Below, piece by piece: positions 22,109 to 34,337 of a stretch of DNA of 60,000 bases (positions within the stretch are counted from its first letter, which is position 1; every line of letters starts with the position of its first letter). Source of the DNA: Nymphaea colorata. Taxonomy: Eukaryota > Streptophyta > Magnoliopsida > Nymphaeales > Nymphaeaceae. Location: assembly GCF_008831285.2 (NCBI RefSeq), contig NC_045144.1, positions 6,748,176 through 6,808,175 of the forward strand, read 5' to 3'. Both the position numbers and the translations under genes were made by a program. The notes under the pieces were generated by a model that was not told the origin of the DNA, searched no databases, and saw nothing but the letters and a program-made list of their open reading frames with translations.

Positions 22109-24381
22109 TAGGGCTGTTCAACAAGTCGAGCTACTCGAACTCGACTCGTTTAACTCACTCATATGTTTAAACGAGCTGCTTATTTAGTTAAACGAGTCGA
22201 GCTCGAGTTGATGAGCCGACTCGTTTAATTAATCGACTCGAGTTCGAGTTCATTTAAGTGAACTCGTTACTCGAATCGGCTCGATTATTTAGTGAACTGG
22301 TTTTTTTAAAACCGGTTCAGATGAGAAAGCGCCAAAGCGGGAAGAAGTTTAGGGTTTCCTCATTTCCTTTTTTCGTTTTCGTTCTCACTTCTCCCTCGCT
22401 TTTGAAGTTTTCGCTCTCTCCGACTCTCCCTCTCTCGCCTCTCGATCTCTCCGACTTTTCCTTCTCTTCTCTTCTCTAGTTCTCCTGTCCGGGAGTCTCC
22501 GACGTCTGCAGGAGGAACCAGTCGTCCGTGGGCTGCGTCCGTGGGCCACTTCAGCCTTCAAGGTCAGCCGGCTGCTCCGCCTTCGCCCTTCAGCTCAAGG
22601 TGAGGTCTTCCACTTCTCAGTCTCCAGTTCTGTCACTCTAGTTCTTTCACCCAAAACCGTGAACATGATCGGCTATTGTTGTAGTTGATTTTCTAGCGAT
22701 TTCATCTGTTTTTTACCCCATTTCTTGTTGGATTACTAACACAGTTGTGATCTAGTGTATAACAACTGATTTGAATGTTAACACATCGTCTCTAGTGCAG
22801 ATTCAAGTTTAGAGGTCATCCCTTGATCTTCCTCTCCGGTTTTCTTCGACAGAACCGACAGTCCGGCGGCGAGTGGGTCTTTGCTCCTCCGGTTGATTCC
22901 GTGAATCGGTAGGGCTCTCTCTCTCTCCTTCCAAAGAAAAAGAGTGATGCTATTGAATCTCCACGATTGAAGTCCCGTGCTAGTACATCTATTCTAACAT
23001 CCTCTCTAGTTCTAAAAATCTCGAGAGTCTAAACCATTGGTTTTCACAGTCTTTGAGAAGTTTATTAAACACTGCTACTTCAATATGCTAGTCCTCTGCT
23101 CTTGTTTTTGGGTTTTCTGTTTCGTCACTAAAGTTCTGCTTTCCATTTTTTCCTTTGTAAGAATGAGAAACTATCAAAAGTTTCGGTGCTTTTTTCTTTC
23201 TTTCTTTTTTTTCTTTTTTGCTTGTCTTCGTTTTCTTTCCTAACATTATGGTCTGTGAATTTATTAGGTTATAGGTGTTGCATATGATGTTTAGTTTGAG
23301 GTTTCTGTCATGTGCTGCCAATATTAGGCTTATGGGGAGGGGGCTTGTTTGCATAGTTCATCCGTGCTGGTTTTTTTATGTTTCATCCATGCTAAGTGGC
23401 TGGTCCCAAACAACCACAGTTAATTTCTTCGTTGCTAACTGCCAATTTTTTCATTTCCTTTTAACAATGACTTCTCCATTTTTTATGATATCATATACTG
23501 TTAAGTGTGAAGCAATAATTTTTGGAAACAATATTTGGCGTATTGAAGCTATTTGATTATCTATCATTATACTATTTTTACGCACCGTATTTACGTGCAT
23601 TGAGTTAGAGCTGCTCTCGTTTCCCAGTTCGAGTTCCAGTAGTGGTTTGATGTATCATTCCTTTTCCTTTTTCAATTTAATTTTTTGTTTTTGTCCTTTC
23701 TCTCCAAGGGAAATATTCTGCATGTGGATGCAGGTTTTCCTTTACTATTGGAAGTGCCTTCGTGAGTAGTCTTAGTGAGCTTTTGCTTCATTTTCCTGTG
23801 AGCTCTCAGATGTTGGTTCATGTGCCAAGGACTACACGTCTAGCCGTTGCTTTATTTTGCTTGCAAATACTTATGGCCATGTTATTACATATGTTTTCTA
23901 TTGCTTGGCTATGTCAAATTGCGGATGGTAATGTGGGATTGCAGTGTAGAATCCTACTTGTGCATAACACCCTGTAGGATCAAGTGCATTACTGTTAGAT
24001 CTACTTCTCTTCAAGTTTAGATTCAGTTCAATTTAGTTCTAACTAACTTCTAGTGCAGATCTCGAGCTCAAACTGAAAATAAACTCCATTGAACTGGAGT
24101 GAACCAGTTCGCACTAGAGATAGACCAGCCATGATTCAACTCTACTCTTCTTTAGTTGGATCGCAGTTCATTCACTTCAAGTTTAGTTTATTTCAGTTCA
24201 TTGGTAAATTGAACTACTTTGATCAGGACTTTAAATTCACTTCATTTTGAACTGATTTTGAATGTTGAGTTCCAAATTGAATTTTCAATGGATGTGTGTT
24301 TTATTAAACTTGATCCTATATTCATAAGAACAAATCCTGAAAATCTTGTATTTGGTAAAAAATTCCACTTTTTCTCTTCAG

Positions 24382-24434
24382 ATGGAAAACTTCTTGATGG
24401 TGGAGTTAAGCTATTAAAGAAAGTTCGCAGTGGG
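24382..24434 (+). other. Exon-like block in the hAT-like element
   Basis: The block lies between TTTTCTCTTCAG and GTGAGTT, good plant splice acceptor and donor contexts. One frame reads DGKLLDGGVKLLKKVRSG without a stop. I do not recognise the protein. It could be a captured host exon or chance; the GC-rich blocks at about 22480-22605 and 22800-22915 may be companion leader exons. Confidence 0.3.
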
Positions 24435-24724
24435 GTGAGTTATTATTGTTGCATTCTTTCTTGTTTAAAGCTTAGAAAGACGACAACTTGTCAACATGTT
24501 GGTCGGATTTAGTGTTGTAACTTGTAAGTTCCTCTTGGATTGGCTTCTAATGCAAAATTCATCAGCCAAAATAATCAGTAAGCGATTTTTCTTTTTCTCC
24601 TGCAGGTATGGAGTTTCTCTCGTTTCTTAAGGTCTGAACAAAACATGTTAATAGCAGGAAGATTATGTCATGGAAGATTATGTTATGTCATGGAATCTTA
24701 GAAGTGTAAACATTGGTTTTGTTA

Positions 24725-24726
<2 letters not shown>

Positions 24727-24772
<46 letters not shown>
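24727..24772. repeat. (AT)n microsatellite
   Basis: Uninterrupted alternating AT of about 46 bases. Confidence 0.95.
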
Positions 24773-24776
<4 letters not shown>

Positions 24777-25930
24777 TCCATCACATAGTATTGTTTTGAA
24801 TACATAAGCATGTACATGTGTAGATCTTTTGCATGTCTATTTTTATTTTTTTCCTCTATATTTTTCTATTCTTTTCTTGTATTTTTGTTCCCTATTTTGT
24901 GCTGCCTTTGTATCAGCCGACTAGCCATTGGCTAGTTCCAACAACGAGCTGCTTTCATCTTACTTAATATCAATAATAAGCTTTTTAATCTCAGGAGAGT
25001 AATTTGTTTTGGTTACAAGTTAAGCAATTACAGGATGTGAATTCACCTGATGTGATTGTTCAACCTTGTAATTTTTGTTATAGGCTGTGCCCATGATTAA
25101 TAATTGCAGGTTTAAACTTTAAAGGTCATTTACTTTCACAAATGGTCTTGAAAGTTCGGAAATTCCATCCTTTTTTTTTGGGTTCTAGCTCACGAGTTCG
25201 AGCCTTATCTAGCTCCAAAACTATGATATTGTCTCCAGTTGCATCTCTGAGTATGAGTGACTAGTCCTTTGCTTTGCTTCTCTATAATCAAGTCTTTATC
25301 AGTTTGCAGATGCTTCTTGTCTCCATTTTGTTTAAATTGGGTTAGTGTAAAGTATAAACTATGTATTTCTCAGTTCTAAACAGAATTATGCTGTTGTATT
25401 CGACCCAGATTCATTTAAATTGGGTTAGTAAAAGAATGTATTGCTCAGTTCTAAACAGGATTGCACTATTGTATTGTCCCAGATTGTGTTTGATATCAAT
25501 CAATCAATAAGGCTTCCTTTCATGAAACAAGTGTAGCAAATTAAGACCATCTGAAATGTTTGATCTTGTGCCCTAAGGTGATAAATCAGAACAATCAGAT
25601 ACCAGTTGTAAACTCTTATTCTACTTTGATTCTTTCCAAAATTAGTTGCCAAGTGTAAACTACAGAAATGAGTAATATTAATCGAGCTCACGAGTTCGAG
25701 CCTTATCGAGCTTCACGTATTCGAGCCTAGTCGAGCTCGAGCTCAATAAGTAATGGATGCAAGTAATAATCGAGCCGAGCTCGAGCTCGACCATTGACTA
25801 TCGAGTCGAGTTCGAGCCAGGATAGTCGAGTTATAATCGAGTTCGAGTCGAGTCGAGCTCGTGTCTTATTTAGTCGAGCCGAGTTCGAGCTGACCGAGCC
25901 CGGGCTCGACTCGGATCGTGTTCAGCTCTA

Positions 25931-28544
25931 GGCTCGACCAGCGGACACTCGAAACTTGGGGTTAGATTTGATCCTATCATTAAAACTGAGGTTTCAGTTC
26001 GATTAAGTTAAAAAATTATATATTTTAATATAAAATAACATATAAATTAATAATAATAAAATATTATATATATTAATAAAATAAATATTAAATAAATTAT
26101 CGAGCAACTCGAACTTATTGAGTCCAATCGGGTTGGTCTGATACTTTTTTTTAGGGCCCAGGTCTGAGCTCCATATCAGGTACTCGCTTGCAGTTCAACC
26201 GAGTGTCCAACCTTAATGGGTACGATGGATATATACAAGGGGTGAAGTTAGGAAATTTTTATCAAGGAGAGGCAAATTATAATTTCAAAATTTTAATAAG
26301 AATTAAAACGTAATTTTTCAAAATTTTTTATACAGGATATATAAAATTTTGTAAAAATTACATGTAAATTAAAAAAAAATAAATTTGAGTGGGGACCAAG
26401 CCCTTGTGAGGACCCAGGCTCTTGTATGCCCTCCCTTGGTTCGGCCCCTGCACGCACACATACATTCATAATATCTTCTGAGATATTACATATTTACCAT
26501 TCAAACAGTACCTTGTAAAACAATTGTGCAAGTTATCCCTTGTTCTAACACCACCTATCATTAGACGAGTTCTTGTGTACTTAAAACGGTCTGTCCAATG
26601 TTTCAACGAGTACATATTGGCCTAATTACAAGAGAAACTATCACATATTGATTGACATGACAAATTTATATGAAAAAAAGTTACCACAGCAAATAAGGCA
26701 ACAACAAATATAGGAAATATTATTCAAATAAGTTCACATTTGATTTAAACTTTTCCTTAAAATTCAAAGAGAAATGTTCGATTCGCTGCTCTTCTAATTA
26801 TGACACACAAAATTGGGGTGAAAGCTTGGCTTTGGATTAAGCAATACTGAATTTTAATGTGGAAATTAGGTTTTCATGTTTGTTTCAGTCGGGTTTTCGA
26901 AAAAATTAGCTTACAGTTATATTTTACAAAAAAATCTATCTTTACCATACTTTTTGGTGTACTTACAAAGGTCTGTCCAATGCACATGCTAGTCACCAAT
27001 TATGACGGTTTTTGTGATGTAGCACTAACACCTGGTGGCAGGTGTGGAAGGTGCAGACAAAGGGGCACGGCAGCACAACACATAGATCTTAAAGATCGTG
27101 ATGTCATTTGATTTTATTATTTACCATGTACCTGAAATTTCCTTCCTCCTTGGTATTTTATTTTTTTTGACCTAGGGCGTTTCACTTACAGCTAGCCAAT
27201 GCTTATGGATTCTTAATTCATAATATGAAGTAGTTTTCATAAAAGGAAAAAACTAAACAAAAGAAATGACGAATATCCATTTGCAAAAAACAAAACTATT
27301 CAAGGTTATTAAATCCGTCTACGAATTCGCTGATCATATGCAAAAGGATTCAGAAAATCTACTGAACTGAAATGAAATAGGAGAACTAAGAGGCAGTACC
27401 CAACTGATACTTGGGCACTCCGCCTGTAAGGCTACCTTGATAAATTCTTGGCTGGGTTAAGGCCGTGTACGAGCCGTCCAATTGGGTCCAATACACGCTC
27501 AGCCCCATACCACTTGGCCGGGCCCGAGCTTGAGCTATACCCAAGCCCACCACTATGCACGCTGCAGGCCAGGACCGGCTGCGCGGTCAGATGCCCAGTC
27601 TTAATCCACAGGAGGTTTTTGGATTAAACACTTTCAGAAAGTGCATTATGCAACCTGACTATATCTAAACTCGTACAAGTCTTATAGCATAATGCTGCTG
27701 CAAACAAGTTCTGAAGTTGGAAAATTTACATTCTTGCAGTGCAGATTTGCGTGCAGATTCGTGATGCAGATTAGGTTAGTTTTCTGCCATGGTTTAAAAA
27801 TTAATATCAATCTAAGGATTTGTCTCATGGCCTCGGCATTAAGGAAACACCCTTGAATTGCAAAATCTGACTGTCAAATAACAAAGGGAAGAATTATAAA
27901 GAAAGAACAACAACCATAAAAAGGAATGCAGACTTGCATACATAAGAACAAAAGGACCTCATGGACCCCCGAACGACACTCGATTGAATTGAATCGGCAA
28001 CAAATTTCAAACGACCCTTGAATTGCAAAATCTGACTGTCAAATAACGAGTGGAAGAATTATAAAGAAAGAACAAGAACCATAAAAAGGAATGCAGGACT
28101 TGCATACATAAGAACAAAAGAACTTCATGGACCCTGAACAACACACGATTGAATTGCAAAATCTCACTGTCACGGCAGGCGACTGCAAATCCTCGATCTG
28201 GGTTTCAGCTTAATGAAAAGAGAAGAACAGAAGGGCAACGTCAGAGGCATAGCCGAACAGAATGGGAAGGTGGTTTTCCCTCAAAATGATGGACGAAGCA
28301 TAGAGGAAGGGCTGTGGTCGGACGGAAGCTGGGCGATGGCTCGACGGGTACAATGAGGCTATCAATAAATACACATCGTTCGTTCTGTGTATCGTTCGTT
28401 CTAAGGGAGCACAAGGGATTGAGAAGCGACGACAGCATCAGATGAGAGTGTCAGAGCAGCCAGATGGGCTTATCGTTTCCATCCTAATGTCTGGCCGGGT
28501 GGAACTACATCCGGTGGGATGGAACTGTGCCTGGCGGCAGAGGC
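25931..28544. other. Gene-free spacer with second copies of duplicated flanks
   Basis: Holds the counterparts of the 14.6-16.3 kb and 21.9-22.05 kb segments. Within it, about 27890-28000 and 28040-28140 repeat each other (TAACAAAGGGAAGAATTATAAAG-like start, AAAGAACAA..ACCATAAAAAGGAATGCAG). No intact gene is recognised. Confidence 0.55.
26236..26450. mobile_element. Possible hAT MITE remnant
   Basis: The ends CAAGGGGTGAAG and, reverse-complemented, CAGGGGCCGAAC fit the hAT YARNG pattern and enclose AT-rich non-coding DNA. The flanking 8-mers do not match, so either the duplication has decayed or this is not an insertion. Confidence 0.35.
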
Positions 28545-28549
28545 GGAGG

Positions 28550-28872
28550 GAGAGCAGCGGCCTAGGCCGTGGCTCCACCCAAAAAAGTTTACATTAAAAA
28601 AATTTAAAAAATTTAAAAAATTTTAGTTGCCTAATGTATTTTTAAGATTTGAGTTTAGTTTGATCTCAAATAACATTAAAAAAAATAAAACTTTAATTCA
28701 AATAAGTTGTACTACCATTTAACTTGTGCTTGAAAAAATCCTAGTTTCACACCGGCTGAAACAAAAAACAGTCGTGCATATATATATACTACCATTTAAC
28801 TTGTGCTTAAAAAAATCCTAGTTTCACACCGGCTGAAACAAAAAAAAAAAGAGAGACTCAAGAGTCGTGCAC

Positions 28873-28876
<4 letters not shown>
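28550..28876. mobile_element. Possible hAT MITE remnant with 77-bp tandem duplication
   Basis: CAGAGGCGGAGGGAG near 28550 resembles the end of the MITE at 1857. Further right, a unit beginning ACTACCATTTAACTTGTGCT occurs at 28711-28787 and again from 28788, each copy ending in a GTCGTGCA(C)ATATAT tract. A (TA)n tract with one interruption follows at 28872-28914. No right-hand inverted end is clear. Confidence 0.4.
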
Positions 28877-28910
<34 letters not shown>

Positions 28911-28914
28911 TATA

Positions 28915-30596
28915 TTGAAAGAGAGAGATGACCTTCTGCTGCAAATTAATATATACCCGTGGATTTATCGATATACTAGAAAATGGCATGTGCATTCACG
29001 CAATATGGATATAATATATGAGGCACCATCTCTTCAAGTTCACCTGTTCATGCCACCTAAAAGTTGTCGGTTTTATGTCGACATCGACCAAAACGAAGCT
29101 CCCGATCAACAATAAAGTTTCCTTCTATTGTTTCCTCTTTCTCATTTGCACTAACGAATTATTTGTGACATTTTTCAACAACACAATAAATATAAAAAGA
29201 AAACATCGAGCCACAGACGCAGCCGACTGACTTCAACAATGTATCTCCCTCAGCTGGCCATCCATCCATTTGATATCATGGTGCATGTATGAGAGGCTAG
29301 AGATATCAACTTTTCTTGATTTTTTGGATTTTTTATTTTTAGAATTTTTTTGTAATTAAAAAATTAATGTTACAATACACTACCGTACATTTACAATATA
29401 GTTTAAAGGTCAACTCAACCGATACGCTATACAATACACCTTTTACAACATTGATAAAAACATTTAGAGACATAACAAGAGCAATCCAAACAACACATGT
29501 TCTACCACACACATACTACAAAATAGGGGCTGCCACTTGAAATGTCAATGGATCGGACTTGAGTTAGATGTACTCTTAACCATGTCTATGTTTTCGGATG
29601 TTCCCATATTCGGATTCCAATTCTAATTCAAATACAAATAAAAAAATCATATTTGTATCAGAGTACAAAAGCTGTTTTGACCATCTAGATCGTATATTTA
29701 AATTTACATCCAAATCCAAATTCTCATCTTAAATCAAACCCGGCTAACTTAAGGTCACTGGATTTATGATATTTGTTTAAAACTAAATCCAGTCTGAATT
29801 TGAATCCGATTGCATACTTATGTATTTTTGTATACAAGTCCAAATTTAATCTTGTATAAAATTCCAAATTTAATCAGATAACATTTCTTAACTTTTTTTC
29901 TATATCCAAATTTTTCAAAATAGTTCGGTCAAATGTCGGATGCAAATCAAATGTTTGTCCAATTAAATGCATGAATTGGGTTAGGTCGGGCAGCTGAGGC
30001 GAAGGTGAGAAAGTGTCGAGGGATTGAGGAGGAGAGGGACAGGGGGAGTGATAAATGGATCCAAGATAGTGTTCATCCAATTACACATGGGTCATAACAA
30101 ATGGTTTGGAACTCCCAAAAGATACGGACTTAACTACTTGGACAAACTATAGTGTTACAAACAGATCAAGTTCAAGCTGATTCTTATTAGTTTCAAGCCT
30201 AAATGTGCAGTTTTGCAATTAGATGCAAATCTAAACCTGGTTCAAGAGATGACCCAATAAATGGTCAAACCTTGATTCAGAATATACGGGCTACGCATAG
30301 AAGGATAATAGTGACAAAAATAATATATTTAAAAATATAAAAAATGCATCCATGTTATGTAGTACAACCTCCATTCCCGATTGGTGATCCTAAAATTATT
30401 AAAAATAAATTTTTGAGCTGGACAAATATGTAATTATTGTATGCAGGTTGGCATGCAAACTGAAATAGTACATGATACCAGAAAGGAAACACAATTTTCT
30501 TTGTAAAGTACTAATTAATTAGGTTGGCATCGGAGTAATTTTGCTAAGTAAATTTATAAAATGGATCACGTGTTTCTGAAATATTTTAATTTCGAG
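28915..30596. other. AT-rich spacer without recognised gene
   Basis: Only short non-homologous frames occur. A stretch near 30000-30180 has diverged similarity to about 40560-40680, again part of the duplicated flanks. Confidence 0.55.
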
Positions 30597-31304
30597 ACGC
30601 TATATGCATCATGCTTCAAATGATCATGATGTTGCTATAAAATTATGGAAATTTGAAACGGCAATAGAAATTGATAAAAATTAATGTTATTACTCAAAAC
30701 TTCAAAAAGAAATTCTTGTAACTGACTAACAAAGTACCGGTCTTTCACTCGTAGGAACGAAGAAAATAGTGGATAGTTTTGACTTATATTTTGGTGAAAA
30801 GAAAGGAAAATATTCAATGACTCATTCTGGTTTAACAATAGAAAGGAAGGACAATCAACTTTAGTTTTGTTTCACACATTTCATAAAATATGAACACATA
30901 CAAGAACAATGAACACAAGAATCCTCGTATACAACATGAGAAAGCAATATGCCACCGAAAAAAAAGACAATAAGTTTGCAACACGTCAACAGGCAATGGC
31001 TTTTACATTTATAGATGGCTAAACAACTATAAAGTTGAGCTTTGTCAACTACCAGGTTTTCTGAACTTCTAAAAAAAAAGACAATAAGTTTCCAATACGT
31101 CAACATTCCTTGGCTTTTACATTTATAGATGGCTAAACAGCTATAAAGTTGAGCTTTGTCAACCACCAGGTTTTCCTGAACTTCTAATTGTGTCAGAGGC
31201 GCACTTGCAACAATCTGAAGGAAAAGTAGCTGCCTGAAAACCTCTGTCACTCTCCTGTGTTGCCTCCAGCTTCTACTATAAACCTTCATGATGCTGCATC
31301 TAGA
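30597..31304 (-). repeat. Duplicated RLP downstream block (copy 2) with internal duplication
   Basis: Counterpart of 9471-10084 and 52297-52821. Unlike those it contains a tandem duplication of about 113 bp (about 30965-31077 and 31079-31190), both copies including GGCTTTTACATTTATAGATG. It lies immediately downstream of the intact gene at 31305 and is probably 3' untranslated sequence. Confidence 0.7.
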
Positions 31305-34300
31305 TTAAGCCCAAGGCCAGTAGCAGCTTCTCCAAAAGATATTGAAGCCCCTTCCATTATTCAGGAAAAAAGAGAAGCTTATTGTTGTGCCGAAACCTGC
31401 ACCAAAACCTAGTGCCACCGATGTGTACTTCCACATTCTCTCTTCATTTGCTTGCTTCAGTACAAGAAAAGGAATAGATGTGGTGCTCTCATTGGTTTCA
31501 CAGGGCAGCAAGAGTGGAGGGCCACAGAGATTTGGATTCCCTTCGAAGCTCCAATCATCAAAGGTGAAAAATTGTGATGATTGAGGGATTCTTCCAGCAA
31601 GGTTGTTATATGACAGATTCAGGTACTCAAGAAAATTAAGTTTAGTAAGTTCTTCTGGTATTTCACCTGAAAGGTGGTTATGAGATAAATCCAATGATTC
31701 TAGTTTTTGGAGGCCAGCAAAGGTCTTTGGAATTGACCCGCTAAGCTTATTGCTCGAAATTCTTAGTGCTTGGAGCCATTTAAGGTCTCCAATCTCTTCA
31801 AGAATCTCACCCTCAAAGTCGTTGTTGGAAAGGTCAATTGTGTTCATGAGGAACAAAACTTCATCTTGGTAAGTTAATGTTGCTCCTTTGATTTCCATTG
31901 CCACTTCCCATGCTGTACCAAAACCCAGAGTGGAAGCCCCATCCCAAGGAGCATGGGAGATGTTGAAAGTCTTCATTGCATTGAGACTTAACAACAAGCT
32001 CATTGGAAGTCTTCCGCTAAATTGGTTGGTGGAGATGTCAAGCATGAGCAGTTCTTGGAAAGCGCTCTCGTCAAAAGAGAAGTTAATAGCACCATTTAGA
32101 AAGTTGGATCTTAACACAAGAATTCTTAGTTTTGGCAGCTTCGAAAGCCATGAAGGGAAGTCACCACTTAATCTATTTTTCTCCAAATTTATGAACGCAA
32201 GCCCTTCACAGTGACCAAGGTATTTAGGGATATGACCTTCTAACCTGTTGTCACTTAAATCAAGTGCTTCCAATGAACATCTTGTGTTGTCAGTAAGCTC
32301 TGGGATTTGTCCTTGCAATTGATTGTTCTGGAGCTTGACTATCCTTATTCCCAAGTTGAAGAAGCAAGTAGGTATCTGGCCGCTGAACTTGTTGTTTGAG
32401 AAGTCAACCAACCAAAGTTTAGTGAGGTTGCACAAGAAAGCTGGTATTTCTCCTATCACACTATTATTCTTGATTGAAAGATACCCCAAACTGTTAAAAG
32501 GCTGAGAATTTGGGACGCTATTCAACATGTTATAGCTCAAATCAACAGTTAGAACGTCAAGAATAACCCCGACGCTTCTTATCATGTTGTGAGATATGTT
32601 CAAATATTCAACATTTAAACATATTGGAATTTCTCCAGTGATCATGTTCTCTGAGAGGTTCAATTCAACAATGGACTTATGGTAATGAAGGAATCGGGGG
32701 AACTGGTTGATGTTGCAAGAGGCCAACCACAAATATTCTAAACGTGGAAAACTAAGGGTGGGGTTGTCAACGCCTATAGTCAAATTATTTCTAGAAAGTG
32801 ACAATATGCGAAGGTTTTTGAAGTCTGCAAAAATCCCAAGGTCAAGGTAGCCATCAAATTTGTTGTTTGAAAGGTCAAGGTATTCAAGTGGAGATTGTGC
32901 AAAAGATGGTTCTTGGAATAAACTAGGAGGAATTGCTCCTACAAGGGAGTTGTAAGAAAGGTCTAAGCCTCCCACATTAGTAAGATTGATTGAATTTGGG
33001 ATCGGGCCACTAAAATTATTATTGTTGAGTTTGACACTATCGACAGAGTGAGGTAAAGATGGTAAGAATCCACTCAAACTGTTTTTAGAAAGGTCAAGGT
33101 AAGTTAGTCGAGTGAGGTTGGCAAATAATAATGAGTCTATGCAACCTGACAATCTAGTCTGTCTTAGATATAGGTAAGTTAAAGCTGTGAGATTTGCTAT
33201 TGAGAAAGGGAGATTGCCTGACAGACCGGTATTAGAAAGATCCAATAAAACTAGGTGTCCAAGATTACCAATCATGATGGGCAGGCTACCGAAATAATTA
33301 GTATAAGAAAGTTTTAACTCTACTAAGGATGTAAGGTTAACAATCCAAACAGGAAGATCTCCTAAGAAATCAATGCCATTAAATCTAAGAATTTCGAGCT
33401 TACTCGTTGGTAATTTGGTAGGTAATGAAACCCTCAATAACTTGTTGTCCCCCACATCAAGAACCTTTAAGAGAGGAAGTTCAAAAATTTCATTTGGTAG
33501 GTGGCCAGACAAGTTGTTCGAATTTATTCTTAAAGATTGAAGCTTGCTCTCCGGGGGAAAAAATGATGGCATTAATTCACCATGAAAATTATTGTATGAT
33601 AGATCAAGAGCTTGAAGATGTGGGAGCATGAAAATATGAGGGGTGAGGCTTCCTTCAAGATCACAAGAAGCTAAACTAAGGGACCGTAGATTGGGCAATG
33701 CCGATGCTAAGTTGGCTCCCCACTCTTGCAAGTTGCTGAGATTGAATCTGACAGAATCCAAGTGGAGGTATATTAATTGCTTAAAGTTCTCGACAAAGCC
33801 TTCCAGATCATGTATTTCCAAGTGGCCATTATGGGAAAGGTCTAAAGCAACCAAATTAGACAAGCTTGAAATCTTGTCAGGTACCTTGCCTAAAAGCCAA
33901 TTATTGGATAAATTGAGATGAGTCAAGTGGGTGAGCTGAGCGAGTTGTGAAGGTATAGTAGAGAAACTGAAGTCACAACCACTGAGGTCAAGGTACTGGA
34001 GCAGGTGGAGATCAAAAACAGCCGGAGGTATTCTTGATCCTGCAATATCATGCTTCCAATTCTTCTCAATACCCATATCATTACCAAGAAGTTCAAGGCC
34101 AATGATGTATCCAGTGTGGGAATCACACTCAACTCCCTCCCACAAGCAGCAGTCAGACTCATTTCCACCCCATGAACTTAGCCTTCCATTGGATAGGTGG
34201 AGATCCTCCTTGATACGCAGCAGAATGGAGGCTTGACTACTGACGCACGAAGCACTTGCACCTCCATCTACAATGCTTACCAAGAGAAGCAGTAGCAGTA

Positions 34301-34337
34301 GCAAACGTCCCATTATTGTTTGCAACGTCGGCAACAC
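31305..34337 (-). CDS. Intact LRR receptor-like protein (RLP), 1010 residues
   Basis: Predicted single-pass plasma-membrane receptor with an extracellular LRR domain and no kinase; RLPs of this Cf/Ve class act with co-receptor kinases in sensing pathogen or developmental signals, but the ligand cannot be read from sequence. Residues 1-30 form a signal peptide with a long leucine run. An LRRNT_2 cap follows (about 33-75, ESDCCLWEGVEC, paired cysteines 63-64 and cysteine 71), then roughly 30 LRRs of the plant LxxLxLxxNxLxGxIP type. The non-LRR island is about 788-833 (WEVAMEIKGATLTYQD), then the final LRRs, the cap NLCGPPL, an acidic-polar juxtamembrane stretch, a membrane helix about 971-992 with GFGAGFG (GxxxG-type) and a short tail. 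Methionine 9 is an alternative start. One uninterrupted exon. It carries one more 24-residue LRR than the copy at 52822. Confidence 0.95.
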   Translation of the reverse strand: MLPTLQTIMGRLLLLLLLLVSIVDGGASASCVSSQASILLRIKEDLHLSNGRLSSWGGNESDCCLWEGVECDSHTGYIIGLELLGNDMGIEKNWKHDIAGSRIPPAVFDLHLLQYLDLSGCDFSFSTIPSQLAQLTHLTHLNLSNNWLLGKVPDKISSLSNLVALDLSHNGHLEIHDLEGFVENFKQLIYLHLDSVRFNLSNLQEWGANLASALPNLRSLSLASCDLEGSLTPHIFMLPHLQALDLSYNNFHGELMPSFFPPESKLQSLRINSNNLSGHLPNEIFELPLLKVLDVGDNKLLRVSLPTKLPTSKLEILRFNGIDFLGDLPVWIVNLTSLVELKLSYTNYFGSLPIMIGNLGHLVLLDLSNTGLSGNLPFSIANLTALTYLYLRQTRLSGCIDSLLFANLTRLTYLDLSKNSLSGFLPSLPHSVDSVKLNNNNFSGPIPNSINLTNVGGLDLSYNSLVGAIPPSLFQEPSFAQSPLEYLDLSNNKFDGYLDLGIFADFKNLRILSLSRNNLTIGVDNPTLSFPRLEYLWLASCNINQFPRFLHYHKSIVELNLSENMITGEIPICLNVEYLNISHNMIRSVGVILDVLTVDLSYNMLNSVPNSQPFNSLGYLSIKNNSVIGEIPAFLCNLTKLWLVDFSNNKFSGQIPTCFFNLGIRIVKLQNNQLQGQIPELTDNTRCSLEALDLSDNRLEGHIPKYLGHCEGLAFINLEKNRLSGDFPSWLSKLPKLRILVLRSNFLNGAINFSFDESAFQELLMLDISTNQFSGRLPMSLLLSLNAMKTFNISHAPWDGASTLGFGTAWEVAMEIKGATLTYQDEVLFLMNTIDLSNNDFEGEILEEIGDLKWLQALRISSNKLSGSIPKTFAGLQKLESLDLSHNHLSGEIPEELTKLNFLEYLNLSYNNLAGRIPQSSQFFTFDDWSFEGNPNLCGPPLLLPCETNESTTSIPFLVLKQANEERMWKYTSVALGFGAGFGTTISFSFFLNNGRGFNIFWRSCYWPWA

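Larger units (their letters stand above)
22109..25930. mobile_element. hAT-like element with gene-like interior
   Basis: The left end TAGGGCTGTTCA and the reverse-complemented right end TAGAGCTGAACA are imperfect inverted ends fitting the hAT YARNG pattern. Both subterminal regions (22109-22300 and 25680-25930) are packed with variants of TCGAGCTCGAGT in both orientations, typical of plant hAT ends. The 8-bp flanks AGCCCGAG and GGCTCGAC match at five positions only, so a target duplication is doubtful. No BED finger or hAT dimerisation domain is visible, so it would be non-autonomous. The interior resembles a transcribed gene: CT-rich leader, GC-rich exon-like blocks and splice-like signals. 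Confidence 0.6.

Noticed and set aside
30861-31289. 142-codon minus-strand open frame below the intact RLP
   Set aside because: It lies in the duplicated downstream block and gets its length from the 113-bp tandem repeat; it is not open in the sister copies at 9471 and 52297.
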